Shown in pieces: positions 5,489-6,393 of a DNA stretch of 6,393 nt; position 1 is the stretch's first letter, and each line of letters starts with the position of its first letter. The stretch lies in NCBI GenBank assembly GCA_003486025.1, contig DNHA01000311.1, forward strand, positions 14,535 through 20,927, in the 5' to 3' direction. The notes beneath the pieces are model-generated. The model searched no databases. It was not told where the DNA came from and was given only the letters and a program-made list of their open reading frames with translations. The stretch comes from Micrococcaceae bacterium. Its GTDB lineage: Bacteria > Actinomycetota > Actinomycetes > Actinomycetales > Micrococcaceae. The translations under genes and the position numbers were made by a program.

Positions 5489-6393
5489 GTGGTTTTGAAG
5501 CTCTCCACCCTGTTCCTGCGCACCTTGCGCGAAGATCCCGTTGAAGCAGAAGTAGACAGCCATAAGCTGCTAGTTCGTGCCGGGTACATTCGCCGCGCAG
5601 CACCGGGCATTTACACCTGGCTGCCACTGGGCTTGAAGGTGCTTGCTCGGGTAGAGGCCATTGTTCGAGAAGAAATGAACGCCATTGGCGCCCAAGAAGT
5701 TCACTTCCCGGCATTGTTACCTCGTGAACCTTATGAGCAGACCGGTCGCTGGACTGAATACGGCGAAGGCCTGTTCCGTCTGAAGGACCGCAAGGGAGCC
5801 GATTACCTACTGGCTCCAACCCATGAGGAAATGTTCACTTTGTTGGTCAAGGACTTGTACTCCTCCTACAAGGACCTTCCGGCGTACCTGTACCAGATTC
5901 AGAATAAGTACCGTGATGAAGCTCGTCCACGTGCGGGTCTGTTGCGTGGTCGCGAATTCATCATGAAGGATTCTTACTCCTTCAACATTGATGATGAGGG
6001 CCTGGACGAAGCTTATGCTGCGCACCGAGGCGCCTACGTCCGAATCTTTGAACGTTTGGGCCTTGAAGTTGTTCCTGTGTTCGCGCAGGCCGGTGCCATG
6101 GGTGGGTCCAAGTCTGAAGAATTCCTGCACCCAACTGCTGTTGGTGAAGATACCTTCGTGCGTTCGCCAGGCGGTTATGCCGCGAACGTCGAAGCAGTGA
6201 CCACGGTGGTTCCGGAAGCAATTGATTTCGGCGATGCCGCGGCCTTCGAAGTACTGGACACCCCGGATACGCCAACCATTGAGTCCTTGGTCGAGGTGGC
6301 TAACCAGCTGCGCCCGCGCGCCGAAGGCCAATGGACCGCAGCTGACACCCTGAAAAACGTTGTTGTCGCTGTCATTGATCCAGAAGGCAACCG
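5489..6393 (+). CDS. proS: Prolyl-tRNA synthetase ProRS, 5' part
   Basis: This is the first 301 codons of the cytosolic class II synthetase that charges tRNA-Pro with proline; the gene runs off the window at roughly half of the expected length of about 600 residues. The frame begins [17 protein letters not shown], the conserved start of bacterial-type ProRS. Motif 1 spans about residues 40-78 ([13 protein letters not shown] to FPALLP). The THEE signature for the activated proline site is at 111-114. Motif 2 lies at about 141-161 ([10 protein letters not shown] then [11 protein letters not shown]). [11 protein letters not shown] follows near 200-210, and then the start of the INS editing domain inserted between motifs 2 and 3. 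GTG 5489 is chosen because it gives the family N-terminus and has AAGGA at 5476-5480, eight bases upstream. The frame stays open further upstream to an ATG at 5393, which would add 32 non-conserved residues. Essential gene; no damage seen. Confidence 0.96.
   Translation, partial: MVLKLSTLFLRTLREDPVEAEVDSHKLLVRAGYIRRAAPGIYTWLPLGLKVLARVEAIVREEMNAIGAQEVHFPALLPREPYEQTGRWTEYGEGLFRLKDRKGADYLLAPTHEEMFTLLVKDLYSSYKDLPAYLYQIQNKYRDEARPRAGLLRGREFIMKDSYSFNIDDEGLDEAYAAHRGAYVRIFERLGLEVVPVFAQAGAMGGSKSEEFLHPTAVGEDTFVRSPGGYAANVEAVTTVVPEAIDFGDAAAFEVLDTPDTPTIESLVEVANQLRPRAEGQWTAADTLKNVVVAVIDPEGN

Noticed and set aside
5358..6331. Long minus-strand frames opposite proS
   Set aside because: Shadows of the clearly conserved ProRS coding sequence; no sign of real proteins.

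Overview
The window reads as chromosomal DNA of an actinobacterium, most likely a moderate-GC member of the Micrococcaceae (Arthrobacter/Glutamicibacter-like). This rests on the pairing of ispG with a two-domain GNAT protein of the DUF4081 type, on the actinobacterial style of the ProRS N-terminus ([17 protein letters not shown], with GTG start), and on the lipoproteins. The genus is an inference; no marker here fixes it.

Layout: (1) 1-966, the 3' part of ispG (MEP isoprenoid pathway), cut by the window edge. (2) 920-1807, a GNAT acetyltransferase gene overlapping the end of ispG. (3) 1895-4428, three same-strand genes for small secreted lipoproteins (233, 244 and 244 aa). They share a lipobox, a similar N-terminal helical segment and two further conserved cysteines, so they look like diverged tandem paralogues. 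Between the second and third lies a collapsed relic of a fourth paralogue (3476-3616). It keeps only the signal-peptide start and the last ten or so codons, and its leader is a recognisable copy of the leader of the third gene. (4) 4446-4504, a clear intrinsic terminator and an overlapping second hairpin that close the lipoprotein cluster. (5) 4505-5488, almost 1 kb without a convincing gene. It holds several inverted repeats and, at about 4962-5045, what looks like another degraded copy of the lipoprotein leader and start codon region. (6) 5489-6393, the 5' half of proS (prolyl-tRNA synthetase), running off the window.

ispG and the GNAT gene belong to a conserved actinobacterial housekeeping block, and proS commonly lies close by. 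The lipoprotein cluster and the gene-poor stretch look like an accessory insertion between them, expanding and decaying by tandem duplication and deletion. The function of the lipoproteins cannot be read from sequence. Their layout (lipid anchor, low-complexity linker, small domain with two cysteines) suits an extracytoplasmic sensor, binding or stress-related envelope protein. The most notable discovery is the pattern of duplicated leaders and gene relics.
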